From Thermodesulfobacteriota bacterium (GTDB lineage: Bacteria > Desulfobacterota_D > UBA1144 > Nemesobacterales > UBA2774), in contig JBFMCV010000005.1 of assembly GCA_040754335.1 (NCBI GenBank), positions 186,001 through 250,000 of the forward strand: DNA of 64,000 bases. The letters are read 5' to 3'. This document shows, one piece after another, positions 9,085-16,828 of this stretch. Every line of letters starts with the position of its first letter. Position 1 is the stretch's first letter. The notes under the pieces are model-generated. The model was given only the letters and a program-made list of their open reading frames with translations. It did no database searches and was not told the origin of the DNA. The position numbers and the translations under genes are program-made.

Positions 9085-9093
9085 AAGCCATAA

Positions 9094-9684
9094 ATGAAGC
9101 TTACGGTATTTTACGATTATACCTGCCCCTTCTGCTACATCACCTCGAAAAACCTGGAGACCCTTTCAAACGAATTCGATCTGGATATCGAGTGGAAGGG
9201 CATCGAGATCCACCCGGAAATCCCAAGTCAGGGCCAAAAGAGCAGCAGGTCCCTGAAATCCATCAAAACTGTCGAATCGATAAAAGGCGCGGCGAATGAG
9301 AGCGGAACTGTGATAGCGCTCCCGGGTTTCCGGACCAATTCCAGGCTGAGCCTCGAAGCCTCTGAATTCGCAAAAACGAGGAACCGGTTCAAGGGCTTCC
9401 ACGACTCGATATTTGAAGCCTATTTCGCGGACAGAAAAAATATCGGAGACTTAAAGATAGTAATTGAAGCAGGTATAAAAGCGGGGCTCGACGGCGCGGA
9501 GCTTGAGGAGTGCCTCGGCAAACGGACGATGTTCCATAAAGTCGAGGAAAATAAAAAAGCCGCACAATCAAACCTAGTGACAGGAGTGCCAACTCTCATA
9601 ATGGGTAAATTCCCCGTTTACGGAAATCAGTCTCTCGAAACTTTGAGACACATGATCAGGAGAGCGATCGAGAGGACTGCCTGA
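9094..9684 (+). CDS. DsbA-family thioredoxin-fold protein (FrnE-like)
   Basis: A thioredoxin-fold oxidoreductase of the DsbA/FrnE type, 196 residues. The N-terminus VFYDYTCPFCYITSKNLETL carries the redox motif CPFC at about residues 11-14, followed by the helical insertion domain and the cis-Pro region GVPTLIMGKFPVYG near 166-179. There is no signal peptide, so it is probably cytoplasmic, as FrnE proteins are. They act on thiols in redox stress, but the substrate here is unknown. The gene ends at a bidirectional terminator. Its promoter lies immediately upstream and leaves essentially no leader. Confidence 0.85.
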   Translation: MKLTVFYDYTCPFCYITSKNLETLSNEFDLDIEWKGIEIHPEIPSQGQKSSRSLKSIKTVESIKGAANESGTVIALPGFRTNSRLSLEASEFAKTRNRFKGFHDSIFEAYFADRKNIGDLKIVIEAGIKAGLDGAELEECLGKRTMFHKVEENKKAAQSNLVTGVPTLIMGKFPVYGNQSLETLRHMIRRAIERTA

Positions 9685-9715
9685 CGTTTCCGTCAATTTA
9701 AGCTTTAAAACAAAA

Positions 9716-9752
9716 AACCCCTTCCCTTGCCGAGCAAGAGAAGGGGTTAATT
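9716..9752. terminator. Bidirectional rho-independent terminator
   Basis: Stem AACCCCTT (9716-9723) with AAGGGGTT (9741-9748), plus an inner CTTGC/GCAAG stem around loop CGA. A T-rich tract follows on the plus strand (TTAATTTT) and a run of T precedes it when read on the minus strand (the A6 at 9712-9717). It serves the DsbA-like gene and the convergent outer-membrane gene. Confidence 0.8.
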
Positions 9753-9808
9753 TTATCACACCGGTGAGAGACAAATAACGTACCGTCTCCGCCCGGGCGC
9801 CGTGATTT

Positions 9809-11368
9809 CTATTTAAAGAACTGGTCGATGAAGATCATCAGCCTGCCCTGTACCGTGAACGGCGTTTCATCGTAACGAACACCGTCTGACTCTACCTCGT
9901 TGGCAGCGAGAGTATTGGCCGCCTGCGCCTCGAGGAGCGTATCCAAGCTGCTTCCCGGGAACACTATACCGCCGATGAGGTCGAGGTTGACGCCGGGATA
10001 CATATGCCAGGTGAGCGTACCTTCGACTTCCGTACCCATGTAGGTATCGAGGCTGTCAACACCCGGGTAGGGGTTATCCGTTTCTTCGTTGAAAGCTACT
10101 ACTACCTGAGGAGTGAAGGAAAGCTCGTCGATGAGCTTTACCGTACCCCACAGTCTCGCATAGTACGCGTTGAAAACGCTGCTCTCAACCTGGTAAATGT
10201 TCGGGATCATGTTCTTGAAAAGAAGGTTGTCGAGGTTGTAAGCGGGGTTGAAGAATATGACGCTACCTTCGATCGAGCCCGTGCTAAGGTCATCACCCTT
10301 AGACCAGCCGAATTCGGCCGCTACTATCTTCATCGGCCAGCCCGGATATACTTCCGCGCGCGCCGCGAAGATAATGTTGGACGCGTCTATATCTATATCA
10401 CCTACTCCGGCTATGCTGAGCTCACCCCAGGCTCCCTGCATTTCACCAACGAGCCTCCAGAGGTCAGTCTTGTAATCGATCAAACCGGAATATAGAACCA
10501 GATGGTCGAGGTTTACACCGCTGGTCGCTGCGCCTGAATTAGGCGGAACTCCCGGGTCCGTACCGCTCGTCGGGAAAGTTCCGACCGAGTCCTGGTGGAT
10601 GTACGGGAACACATAACCGCCGATCGTCAGGTTACCGCCGGCGACGTTCGGGCTGTTGAATATAAGGGCCGCTGCTGCGATATCATAACCGTTTCCGTTT
10701 CCGGTAACCACGCTGTTGCCCTGTGTGAATATATCCGAAACCAATACGAATGTGATAGACGAAGAGCCAGCTGCGAAAGACTTAAGATAAAGGAACCTGT
10801 CGAGCACGAAACCGAGGTCGCTGTAGGGATCCCAACCGCCGTTCGCAAGAATTCCGAGACCCCAGTCGAATGGCTGGCGTCCGACCCTTACGAAACCGAT
10901 GTTGTGGGGGAGAACTATGTCCGCATGGAGCATCCTTACATCGAAGAACCCCGGATCGTCTATCGCTAAAGGACCGGTCAGGATCGCACCCCTGAACCTG
11001 TCGCTGAACGATAGGCTCGAATTGACGACAGTGTTGCGTCCACCAAGAAGCTCTGTCGTGGAACCGCCCCAAATGTTGTTGTCAAATACGTTCAACTGTG
11101 CCCGGATCGTGACTGCGTCGCTGAGCACCAGCTGGGGGGTTAAGCGCAGAGTGGTATCCGCGAAAAATATATTGTCATCATTATTGTTGAAACCGAGGTC
11201 TATCGCGTTCTGTCTGCTCAACGCAGATATAAAGGTTGCGTTACCGATGTAACGCGCTCTCGTACGCATGTAACTCGGAAAGCCGCCCAAACTGAGTTCG
11301 ACAGCGAACGTAGGCACGGCCATACATAGAGCCAATAAAAACATAAAAAGCCATTTGGCTTTACTCAT
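9809..11368 (-). CDS. Outer-membrane beta-barrel protein (porin-like), family not recognised
   Basis: A 519-residue protein with a clear signal peptide (MSKAKWLFMFLLALCMAVP then TFA, cleavage likely before VELSL). The mature part alternates polar and hydrophobic residues and is rich in Gly, Tyr, Phe and Asn, as in transmembrane beta strands: SLGGFPSYMRTRARYIGN, FVRVGRQPFDWGLGILANGG, LTWHMYPGVNLDLIGGIVF. It ends in QFFK, near the aromatic C-terminus expected of outer-membrane barrels. Motifs such as RVGRQPFDWGLGI resemble alginate-export/TonB-independent porin families, but I cannot name the family. The start is supported by AGGAGG 8-13 bases upstream and a good promoter further up. It converges on the DsbA-like gene. 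Confidence 0.75.
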   Translation of the reverse strand: MSKAKWLFMFLLALCMAVPTFAVELSLGGFPSYMRTRARYIGNATFISALSRQNAIDLGFNNNDDNIFFADTTLRLTPQLVLSDAVTIRAQLNVFDNNIWGGSTTELLGGRNTVVNSSLSFSDRFRGAILTGPLAIDDPGFFDVRMLHADIVLPHNIGFVRVGRQPFDWGLGILANGGWDPYSDLGFVLDRFLYLKSFAAGSSSITFVLVSDIFTQGNSVVTGNGNGYDIAAAALIFNSPNVAGGNLTIGGYVFPYIHQDSVGTFPTSGTDPGVPPNSGAATSGVNLDHLVLYSGLIDYKTDLWRLVGEMQGAWGELSIAGVGDIDIDASNIIFAARAEVYPGWPMKIVAAEFGWSKGDDLSTGSIEGSVIFFNPAYNLDNLLFKNMIPNIYQVESSVFNAYYARLWGTVKLIDELSFTPQVVVAFNEETDNPYPGVDSLDTYMGTEVEGTLTWHMYPGVNLDLIGGIVFPGSSLDTLLEAQAANTLAANEVESDGVRYDETPFTVQGRLMIFIDQFFK

Positions 11369-11410
11369 CTCTCCTTACCTCCTTTGATTTAGTTTTAAAG
11401 TTCTGAGCTT

Positions 11411-11439
11411 ACTCTATATAAATTAAACTCTTTTGTCAA
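11411..11439 (-). promoter_or_regulatory. Promoter of the outer-membrane barrel gene
   Basis: Read on the minus strand, a perfect TTGACA (11439-11434) is followed 17 bp later by TAGAGT (11416-11411), about 43 bp upstream of the start codon. The rest of the 11369-11684 spacer is AT-rich and contains a 7-bp stem (ACACCAT 11575-11581 / ATGGTGT 11598-11604) of unknown role. Confidence 0.5.
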
Positions 11440-11632
11440 GAGGTTTTTTCGACTGATACCGCAACCCTCTCGACTCTTCTCTCTCCCTTGCACACATTCT
11501 AACACACTTTGTTTAAAAATCTAGCTCCCATGTGAAAAAATGTAAAAAATCTCTAAATCACACGCCCTAATTATACACCATTATTAATGTAGGAAATATG
11601 GTGTCTTAATATATCGCCGGCCAAACGCATTC

Positions 11633-11661
11633 TTAACAATATATTGATACGCCGTTAACAG
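11633..11661 (-). promoter_or_regulatory. Possible Pho-box-like heptamers (minus orientation)
   Basis: Read on the minus strand, CTGTTAA (11661-11655), GTATCAA (11650-11644) and TTGTTAA (11639-11633) recur at an 11-bp period, the spacing of PhoB half-sites. The middle unit is poor. The site lies upstream of both the minus-strand barrel gene and the plus-strand phosphoesterase. Confidence 0.3.
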
Positions 11662-11669
11662 TACCGATT

Positions 11670-11675
11670 TATAAT
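11670..11675 (+). promoter_or_regulatory. -10 box of metallophosphoesterase gene (leaderless candidate)
   Basis: A perfect TATAAT (11670-11675) ends 9 bp before the ATG at 11685, exactly the spacing seen at 9079-9094. There is no Shine-Dalgarno. A -35 is not clear: TTGATA at 11644-11649 would give a 20-bp spacer. Confidence 0.5.
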
Positions 11676-11684
11676 ACCGGTAAT

Positions 11685-12413
11685 ATGAAAATTCTAATAA
11701 TTTCAGACATCCACGCGAACTGGCACGCGCTCCAGGCGGTCCTTGCCAGGGAAAGCCACGACGCGCTCATATTCCTTGGAGACGTAGTGGACTTCGGCCC
11801 CGACCCCAAAAACTGCGTTAATTTTCTGATGAAATCCTCGAAAACCCGCTTTTGGGGGGTGAGGGGAGACCACGACCACGCGCTTGCTTTCGGTACGGGC
11901 AGCAACTGCTCGGAGGAGCTCAGCAGGCTCTCCAACATATCGAGGGAGTGGGGCGAGTGCTTTCTCTCGGGCGAAGAGGTCGGGTTCCTTAGGAGGTTGC
12001 CTCTCGACAGGGACTTTTCGATAGACGGTATCGATTTCGAGATCGCGCACGGCTCGGACCCCTATTCCTATGTATTCTATAACATGGTCGTCCGGGGTGA
12101 TCAGCCCTCTATCGAAACTCCGGATGAATCGGGAAGCGGCGAGAGTCGAAAATTTATACTGACCGGGCACTCTCACAAACCGTTTGTAAAAACCATAGGG
12201 AATACCACGGTACTCAATCCCGGCTCCGTAGGGCAGCCGAGGGACCGCGACCCGAGGGCATCCTATGGGGTGATCGAGAACGGAGAGGCCTCCATAAGAA
12301 GGATCAGCTACGACATCGAGAAAACGGTCAAGGACCTCGAAAGGAGCGGGATGCCCTGCGGCGCTAAATCGAGGCTCATATCCATGCTGGTCTCGGCATC
12401 CGTTATAAATTAA
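11685..12413 (+). CDS. Metallophosphoesterase (YfcE/MJ0936-type)
   Basis: Calcineurin-like phosphoesterase of 242 residues, probably a cytoplasmic phosphodiesterase with two metal ions. The metal-binding motifs appear in order: SDIHANWHAL (Asp6, His8), FLGDVVDFGPDP (GD motif), VRGDHDHA, TGHSHKPF (GHxH) and the family tail NPGSVGQPRDRDPRASYGV. The third motif is GDHD where GNHE/GNHD is usual, so the conserved Asn is replaced by Asp. The natural substrate cannot be read from sequence. Nearby Pho-like heptamers and the phoBR block downstream hint at a phosphate role, which is only inference. Confidence 0.88.
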   Translation: MKILIISDIHANWHALQAVLARESHDALIFLGDVVDFGPDPKNCVNFLMKSSKTRFWGVRGDHDHALAFGTGSNCSEELSRLSNISREWGECFLSGEEVGFLRRLPLDRDFSIDGIDFEIAHGSDPYSYVFYNMVVRGDQPSIETPDESGSGESRKFILTGHSHKPFVKTIGNTTVLNPGSVGQPRDRDPRASYGVIENGEASIRRISYDIEKTVKDLERSGMPCGAKSRLISMLVSASVIN

Positions 12414-12578
12414 GCCCGTCCCACCGTATACCGCGCACGGATTCGCCCTACGTGCTTCGGCTCCAATATTGAACTAATGCCTCCTTCGGGCATCGGCTTT
12501 CTACCCAGGCGTTAACCCAAAAGTCATTATCCCCGGTCGCGGCCGGTCTATTCGTATAATTTGCCGGTCGATTAAAAA

Positions 12579-12617
12579 GAAGCCCGGCACATGAGGCCGT
12601 CTCATGTGCCGGGCTTC
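12579..12617 (-). terminator. Rho-independent terminator of the OprP-like porin gene
   Basis: A perfect 17-bp stem GAAGCCCGGCACATGAG (12579-12595) pairs with 12601-12617 around a 5-base loop. On the minus strand it is followed by TTTTTAAT, so it terminates the porin transcript coming from 12697. The remainder of the 12414-12696 spacer shows no gene. Confidence 0.9.
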
Positions 12618-12696
12618 GGAGGTTTCGGAGCCAGAATGAAAAAGGGAGATGATTTAATTTTTCTTTATTCCCTAAATAACCCCGACCCTGATCAGA

Positions 12697-14094
12697 TCAG
12701 AAGTTGGCCTGTACCTGCACCCTGAATATGTTCGCATCCACGTCGGGCTCGCCTTCGGTGAACTCGTTCCTCTGGAACGTATAGTTAGCCATCAGCTTCC
12801 ACTTGTGGTTATGAGACATATAGTAGTTGAGACCGGGGGTTAATTCCCAAGTTTTGCTGGTCACGCTCGTGTCGGGCGGGACGACCCCTGAGCTCGTATC
12901 GTAGTCTACAAGGGCATACCTCGCCGCAATCTCGACCGTCTTGGGGACCAGGAACACGCCGGCCTGAGCCCTGAAGCCCTGGTCAAAGGCTGTATCCTGA
13001 GGGCCCGTGTCAGGCGCAATCCACCTGGCGTCGTATTCGCCCTCTACGTTGAAGTAACGCATCTTGAAGTTCAAATCGGCAGTCAACTGAGTGAAGTCGC
13101 TCGACGGGTACGCTAGCTCCGCTATCCTGTCGCATACTCCTCCGTTGGGTGTCTTTACAGCACAGTCGAGTCCGGGCAGTACGGAGCCGCCGACGCCCGC
13201 CGTGAAAGTAGGCTCCTTGGCGAAGTTGGGAACTATCTCGTAGGCTTTGGCCGTCGGGAACGTGCCGTTTGCGTCGAACTTATAATCGTCGTCCCCTCCG
13301 AGACCGAGCTGTATCCTGCCTACATAGAGCATGTTGGAGTCAACGCTCGTCCCGTTTATACCGTCCCCGTTGAATACGCCCACGCCGTATGAAACGTTGT
13401 TGTTAGCACCTAAACCGCCAACCAGGGCGAGACCGCGGTCCCTCTCGAGAGAGAACTCGGAGTTCACGATCGACCTCTCGATGAACTGCAGAGCGCCCGA
13501 AGAGTTGAGCTCTTCCCTGTTGAACGGGACCTTCCACTGGCCTATCCTGGGTGCGATCTCCTTCTGATATGCGGCAGTGAAATACATATCCTTCATAAGG
13601 GAGCTGCTTGCGGGGTCTATCATGAACGTATAATAGAACCAGGGGGCAAACGCGATACCCGACCACTTGAGCTCGAGCCTCCGGAGCTGGAAGTTGGTCG
13701 CGACATCTTTTCCGTCCGTATCGTTGACCGAGCCGATTATCTGGGCCAGTATGCTGAATTTCATCTTGAACGGCATACCCGCCTTATCGGTCGATTCAAA
13801 AACGAAACCGCTGTCGTACTTGGCCATAAACTTGTTGTACCACGCATCCTCGTCAACCGTCTCCTGCTTCGTCTTTAACTCGGCGATCTGCTCCTGATCC
13901 GCCTGCCTGGCGTTCTCGAGCAGGTCAATCTGCTGCTTGAGCTGGTCGATCTGCTGCTGATTCTGGCGCTGGATCGCTTCGATCTGCTGCTTCAATTCCT
14001 GTATCTGCTGTTTAGTCGACTGCGCTTTGGCGCTTACGCCCGAAAGCGGCAGGACCAAAACCGCGATAAATAGCAGTTTCAGTAACGTCTTCAT
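12697..14094 (-). CDS. Phosphate-selective porin (OprO/OprP family)
   Basis: Outer-membrane trimeric porin of the polyphosphate/phosphate-selective type. The start is the ATG at 14094 (MKTLLKLLFIAVLVLPLSG), with GGAGGA 9-14 bases upstream; an in-frame ATG at 14133 would add 13 residues before the signal peptide and lacks a ribosome site. From 14094 the protein has 465 residues: signal peptide (about 1-25, ending AKA), a Gln-rich coiled coil (about 26-75, repeats of QQIxxLKQQI), then the beta-barrel with SILAQIIGSVNDTDGKD, RRLELKWSGIAFAPWFYYTF and the C-terminal strand FRVQVQANF ending in Phe. It is divergent from phoB-phoR, with a Pho-box array in the spacer, so induction in phosphate starvation is expected. 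Confidence 0.88.
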   Translation of the reverse strand: MKTLLKLLFIAVLVLPLSGVSAKAQSTKQQIQELKQQIEAIQRQNQQQIDQLKQQIDLLENARQADQEQIAELKTKQETVDEDAWYNKFMAKYDSGFVFESTDKAGMPFKMKFSILAQIIGSVNDTDGKDVATNFQLRRLELKWSGIAFAPWFYYTFMIDPASSSLMKDMYFTAAYQKEIAPRIGQWKVPFNREELNSSGALQFIERSIVNSEFSLERDRGLALVGGLGANNNVSYGVGVFNGDGINGTSVDSNMLYVGRIQLGLGGDDDYKFDANGTFPTAKAYEIVPNFAKEPTFTAGVGGSVLPGLDCAVKTPNGGVCDRIAELAYPSSDFTQLTADLNFKMRYFNVEGEYDARWIAPDTGPQDTAFDQGFRAQAGVFLVPKTVEIAARYALVDYDTSSGVVPPDTSVTSKTWELTPGLNYYMSHNHKWKLMANYTFQRNEFTEGEPDVDANIFRVQVQANF

Positions 14095-14142
14095 CTCTCG
14101 ACTTCCTCCTTTAGAGAATTTGGGGAACATCATAGAGAGGAA

Positions 14143-14182
14143 TCGTTAATCTGATGTGAAATTAATGTTAAGGTACTGTTAA
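14143..14182 (+). promoter_or_regulatory. Pho-box array: four heptamers at 11-bp period
   Basis: TCGTTAA (14143), ATGTGAA (14154), ATGTTAA (14165) and CTGTTAA (14176) are each 7 bp with 4-bp spacers, the architecture of PhoB sites. A -10-like TATGTT (14191-14196) starts 8 bp past the last heptamer. The array sits between the porin start (14094) and phoB (14266) and could serve both, in particular phoB autoregulation given its plus-strand orientation. Confidence 0.7.
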
Positions 14183-14265
14183 GGGGGGCGTATGTTATTG
14201 CAAGTAGCCGCTTATCGTTTAATCTAAGGGGTAGTTTCCTGTATACTTAGAATAGGTTAGGTGCT

Positions 14266-14955
14266 ATGACTGAAAAACTGATTACGATAGTGGACGATGA
14301 AGAAGATATAGTCAAGCTCGTGAGCCACCACCTGAAAAGGGAGGGGTTCAAGGTAAAGGAGTTCCATAACGGGCGGGATTTTCTTTCTTACATAGAATCC
14401 GTGGTCCCGGACCTGGCGGTGCTCGACATCATGCTGCCCGGAATAGACGGGCTCGAGATCTGCAGGATCCTGAAAAACAAGTCGACGACCGCCTCCGTAC
14501 CCATAATCATGCTGACGGCCAAGGCCTCGGAAGCGGACGTAGTCGTAGGGCTCGAGCTCGGCGCGGACGATTACATCGTAAAGCCGTTCAGCCCGCGTGA
14601 GCTCGTGGCCAGGGTGAAGACGGTCCTGCGTAGAACCGGGGCCAAGGAATCGGACGATAATATAATAAAGATAGGCCCATTGACCATAAACACCGAGAAG
14701 TATGAAGTCTCGGTGGATAACGAAAAGGTGTTACTCACGACGACGGAGTTCAAGATCCTTGAGGTGCTCGCGGACGGAAAGGGGAGGGTTTTCACGAGGG
14801 ACCAGCTCCTTAAAAAGAAAAGGCTCTGGGGGGATGACAAGCTCGTTTACGACAGAACGATCGACGTGCACATAAAAAACCTCAGGGAAAAGCTGGGGGC
14901 TGCGGGGAACATGATTAAAACAGTAAGAAGCATAGGTTATAAACTAGAAGAGTAG
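14266..14955 (+). CDS. phoB: Phosphate-regulon response regulator PhoB
   Basis: OmpR-type response regulator, 229 residues. The receiver domain (1-120) has the acidic pair Asp10-Asp11, the phospho-acceptor Asp54 in LAVLDIMLPG, and Thr/Lys in MLTAKAS. The winged-helix DNA-binding domain (about 135-229) shows TTTEFKILEVLADGKGRVFT, YDRTIDVHIKNLREKLG and the end VRSIGYKLEE. It is followed after 7 bp by phoR and divergent from a phosphate-selective porin, and it lies just downstream of four PhoB-type heptamers. This is the basis for naming it PhoB rather than a generic regulator. Confidence 0.9.
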   Translation: MTEKLITIVDDEEDIVKLVSHHLKREGFKVKEFHNGRDFLSYIESVVPDLAVLDIMLPGIDGLEICRILKNKSTTASVPIIMLTAKASEADVVVGLELGADDYIVKPFSPRELVARVKTVLRRTGAKESDDNIIKIGPLTINTEKYEVSVDNEKVLLTTTEFKILEVLADGKGRVFTRDQLLKKKRLWGDDKLVYDRTIDVHIKNLREKLGAAGNMIKTVRSIGYKLEE

Positions 14956-14962
14956 GATCCTG

Positions 14963-16732
14963 TTGAGCATATTCTGGAAACAGTTCATCTCCAGCTTTCT
15001 GATAATATTCCTTATTTTGTTCCTGTTCACTTTCCTCGTCATAGGCGAGCTGCAAGACTACGATAAGTCTCTGACCAAGGAAAGGCTCCTGACCGCGGCA
15101 ACCCTCGCGGGCGAGATACTGAAACCCTCCATAGCCGGGGGCAATCGTCAGGAAATCCAGCGTCTGGTATCCGGGCTCGGGGAGAAAACAGGGGTCAGGA
15201 TCACGGTCATAGACGAAAACGGCACGGTGCTGGGCGACTCAAGCCGAAACCCCTCGGAATTGGGAAACCACGCGGACAGGCCCGAGGTAAGGGAAGCCAT
15301 CGCGAACGACGTCGGGGAAAGCAGCCGCTACAGCGAGACGCTTCAGAGGGAGATGCTCTATGTAGCCGTCCCGTACAGGGATAACGTGAACAGGGTCAAG
15401 GCGGTCGTAAGGACGTCCCTCCCGCTGAGCTTCCTCCAGAAAACGATACATCCCATAGAAACGAAGGTCATATATCTCGGCGCGATCCTCACGGCGCTCG
15501 CCCTCCTCCTCTCGCTCGGGCTCTCGAAAACCATTACCCGCTCGCTCAGGGGGATAATAAACTCTTCGGAAGAGCTCGCCAGGGGAAACCTGGACATAAG
15601 CATCCCTGTCGGCGGCGGAAAATCGGAAATTTCAAAAATCTCCATAGCGCTCAACCGAATGGCCCAAAAGCTCAACGAGCTGTTCAAGCAGCTTTCCAAG
15701 GAGAAGAACCAGCTCGAAGCCGTGCTCGGCGCAATGAGCGAAGGGGTAATGGTCGTATCCCACGACGGCAGGGTCATCATCATAAACAGCGCTTTAAAAA
15801 AGATGTTCAACCTGAAGGAGGACCCCACGCGGAAACTGTACTGGGAGATCCTGAGGAACAGGGAGCTGACGAAGCTCGTCGAGAGCGTGCTTGAGAACTG
15901 GACGCCCGACTCGAGGGAGATATTCTATCTTTACCCGGACGAGAAGCACTATTTCGTGAACGTGATCCCCCTCGATTCCCCCGATAAAGAAGTAATAGTG
16001 GTGATGTTCGACATAACCGACTTCAAGAGGCTCGAGAAGATAAAGGCCGATTTCATCGCGAACGTCTCACACGAGCTGAGGACACCGCTCACAGCCATCA
16101 AGGGGTATACCGAGACACTCGAGGAAGAGGCCTATGAGAGCCCGGAGGACCAAAAGCACTTTCTCAGGATCATCAAGCGGCACACGGACAGGCTTATAAA
16201 TATAGTATCCGACCTGCTGGTGTTATCCGAGGTCGAAAGCAGGGATTCCCTCTCCAGGGAGAGCGCCGCAAACGACCTCGAAGAGATAAATATCAACGAA
16301 TCGATAAAATCGTCGCTCGACGCGCTCAGGTCAAAGGCGCAGGAAAAGAGAATAGACATATCCTACCGGACCGACGAGGACGCGCATAAGATCAAGGCTA
16401 ACAGGTTCCTCCTCGAACAGATGTTCATCAATCTTATAGACAACGCCGTGAAGTACACCCCTGAGAACGGGAAGGTCGACGTAAGGGTCTCAAGGGAGAA
16501 CTCGCATATACTGACCGAGATCAGCGATACGGGCATAGGCATACCGAAGGAGCACCTCCCGAGGATATTCGAGCGGTTCTACAGGGTGGACAAGACACGC
16601 TCGAGGAACCTCGGAGGCACGGGCCTAGGCCTCAGCATCGTGAAACACATAGTGATAATGCACGGGGGCAAGATAGAGGTGCATAGCGAGGAAGGGAAAG
16701 GAAGCAAGTTCAGCATCACGCTCCCGGCGTAG
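14963..16732 (+). CDS. phoR: Sensor histidine kinase PhoR
   Basis: Membrane histidine kinase partnering PhoB, 589 residues from a TTG start at 14963, 7 bp after the phoB stop. Order of parts: TM1 (about 6-27), periplasmic sensor region (28-165), TM2 (about 170-188), HAMP (190-245), coiled linker, PAS (about 250-345), HisKA with the phospho-acceptor His370 in NVSHELRTPLTAIKGYTE, and HATPase with N-box LIDNAVKYTPENG, G1 DTGIGI and G2 GTGLGLSIVKH. The large extracytoplasmic sensor region makes it the type found in Gram-positives and some Desulfobacterota rather than the short E. coli form. Confidence 0.92.
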   Translation: MSIFWKQFISSFLIIFLILFLFTFLVIGELQDYDKSLTKERLLTAATLAGEILKPSIAGGNRQEIQRLVSGLGEKTGVRITVIDENGTVLGDSSRNPSELGNHADRPEVREAIANDVGESSRYSETLQREMLYVAVPYRDNVNRVKAVVRTSLPLSFLQKTIHPIETKVIYLGAILTALALLLSLGLSKTITRSLRGIINSSEELARGNLDISIPVGGGKSEISKISIALNRMAQKLNELFKQLSKEKNQLEAVLGAMSEGVMVVSHDGRVIIINSALKKMFNLKEDPTRKLYWEILRNRELTKLVESVLENWTPDSREIFYLYPDEKHYFVNVIPLDSPDKEVIVVMFDITDFKRLEKIKADFIANVSHELRTPLTAIKGYTETLEEEAYESPEDQKHFLRIIKRHTDRLINIVSDLLVLSEVESRDSLSRESAANDLEEININESIKSSLDALRSKAQEKRIDISYRTDEDAHKIKANRFLLEQMFINLIDNAVKYTPENGKVDVRVSRENSHILTEISDTGIGIPKEHLPRIFERFYRVDKTRSRNLGGTGLGLSIVKHIVIMHGGKIEVHSEEGKGSKFSITLPA

Positions 16733-16777
16733 GACGCACTTCAAGCGAGGGGCTGAATACAAAGGGGCGGGCAGATA

Positions 16778-16825
16778 CCGGCGGGTAATTTCTCGGAGAA
16801 ATAAACCCGGCTCGTATCCGGGAAT
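16778..16825. terminator. Possible convergent terminator between phoR and pheA
   Basis: The 96-bp spacer contains two weak stems: TTTCTC/GAGAAA flanked by GGGT/ACCC, and CCCGG/CCGGG at about 16808-16824. Neither has a strong T-run, so the call is tentative. Confidence 0.3.
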
Positions 16826-16828
16826 AAA

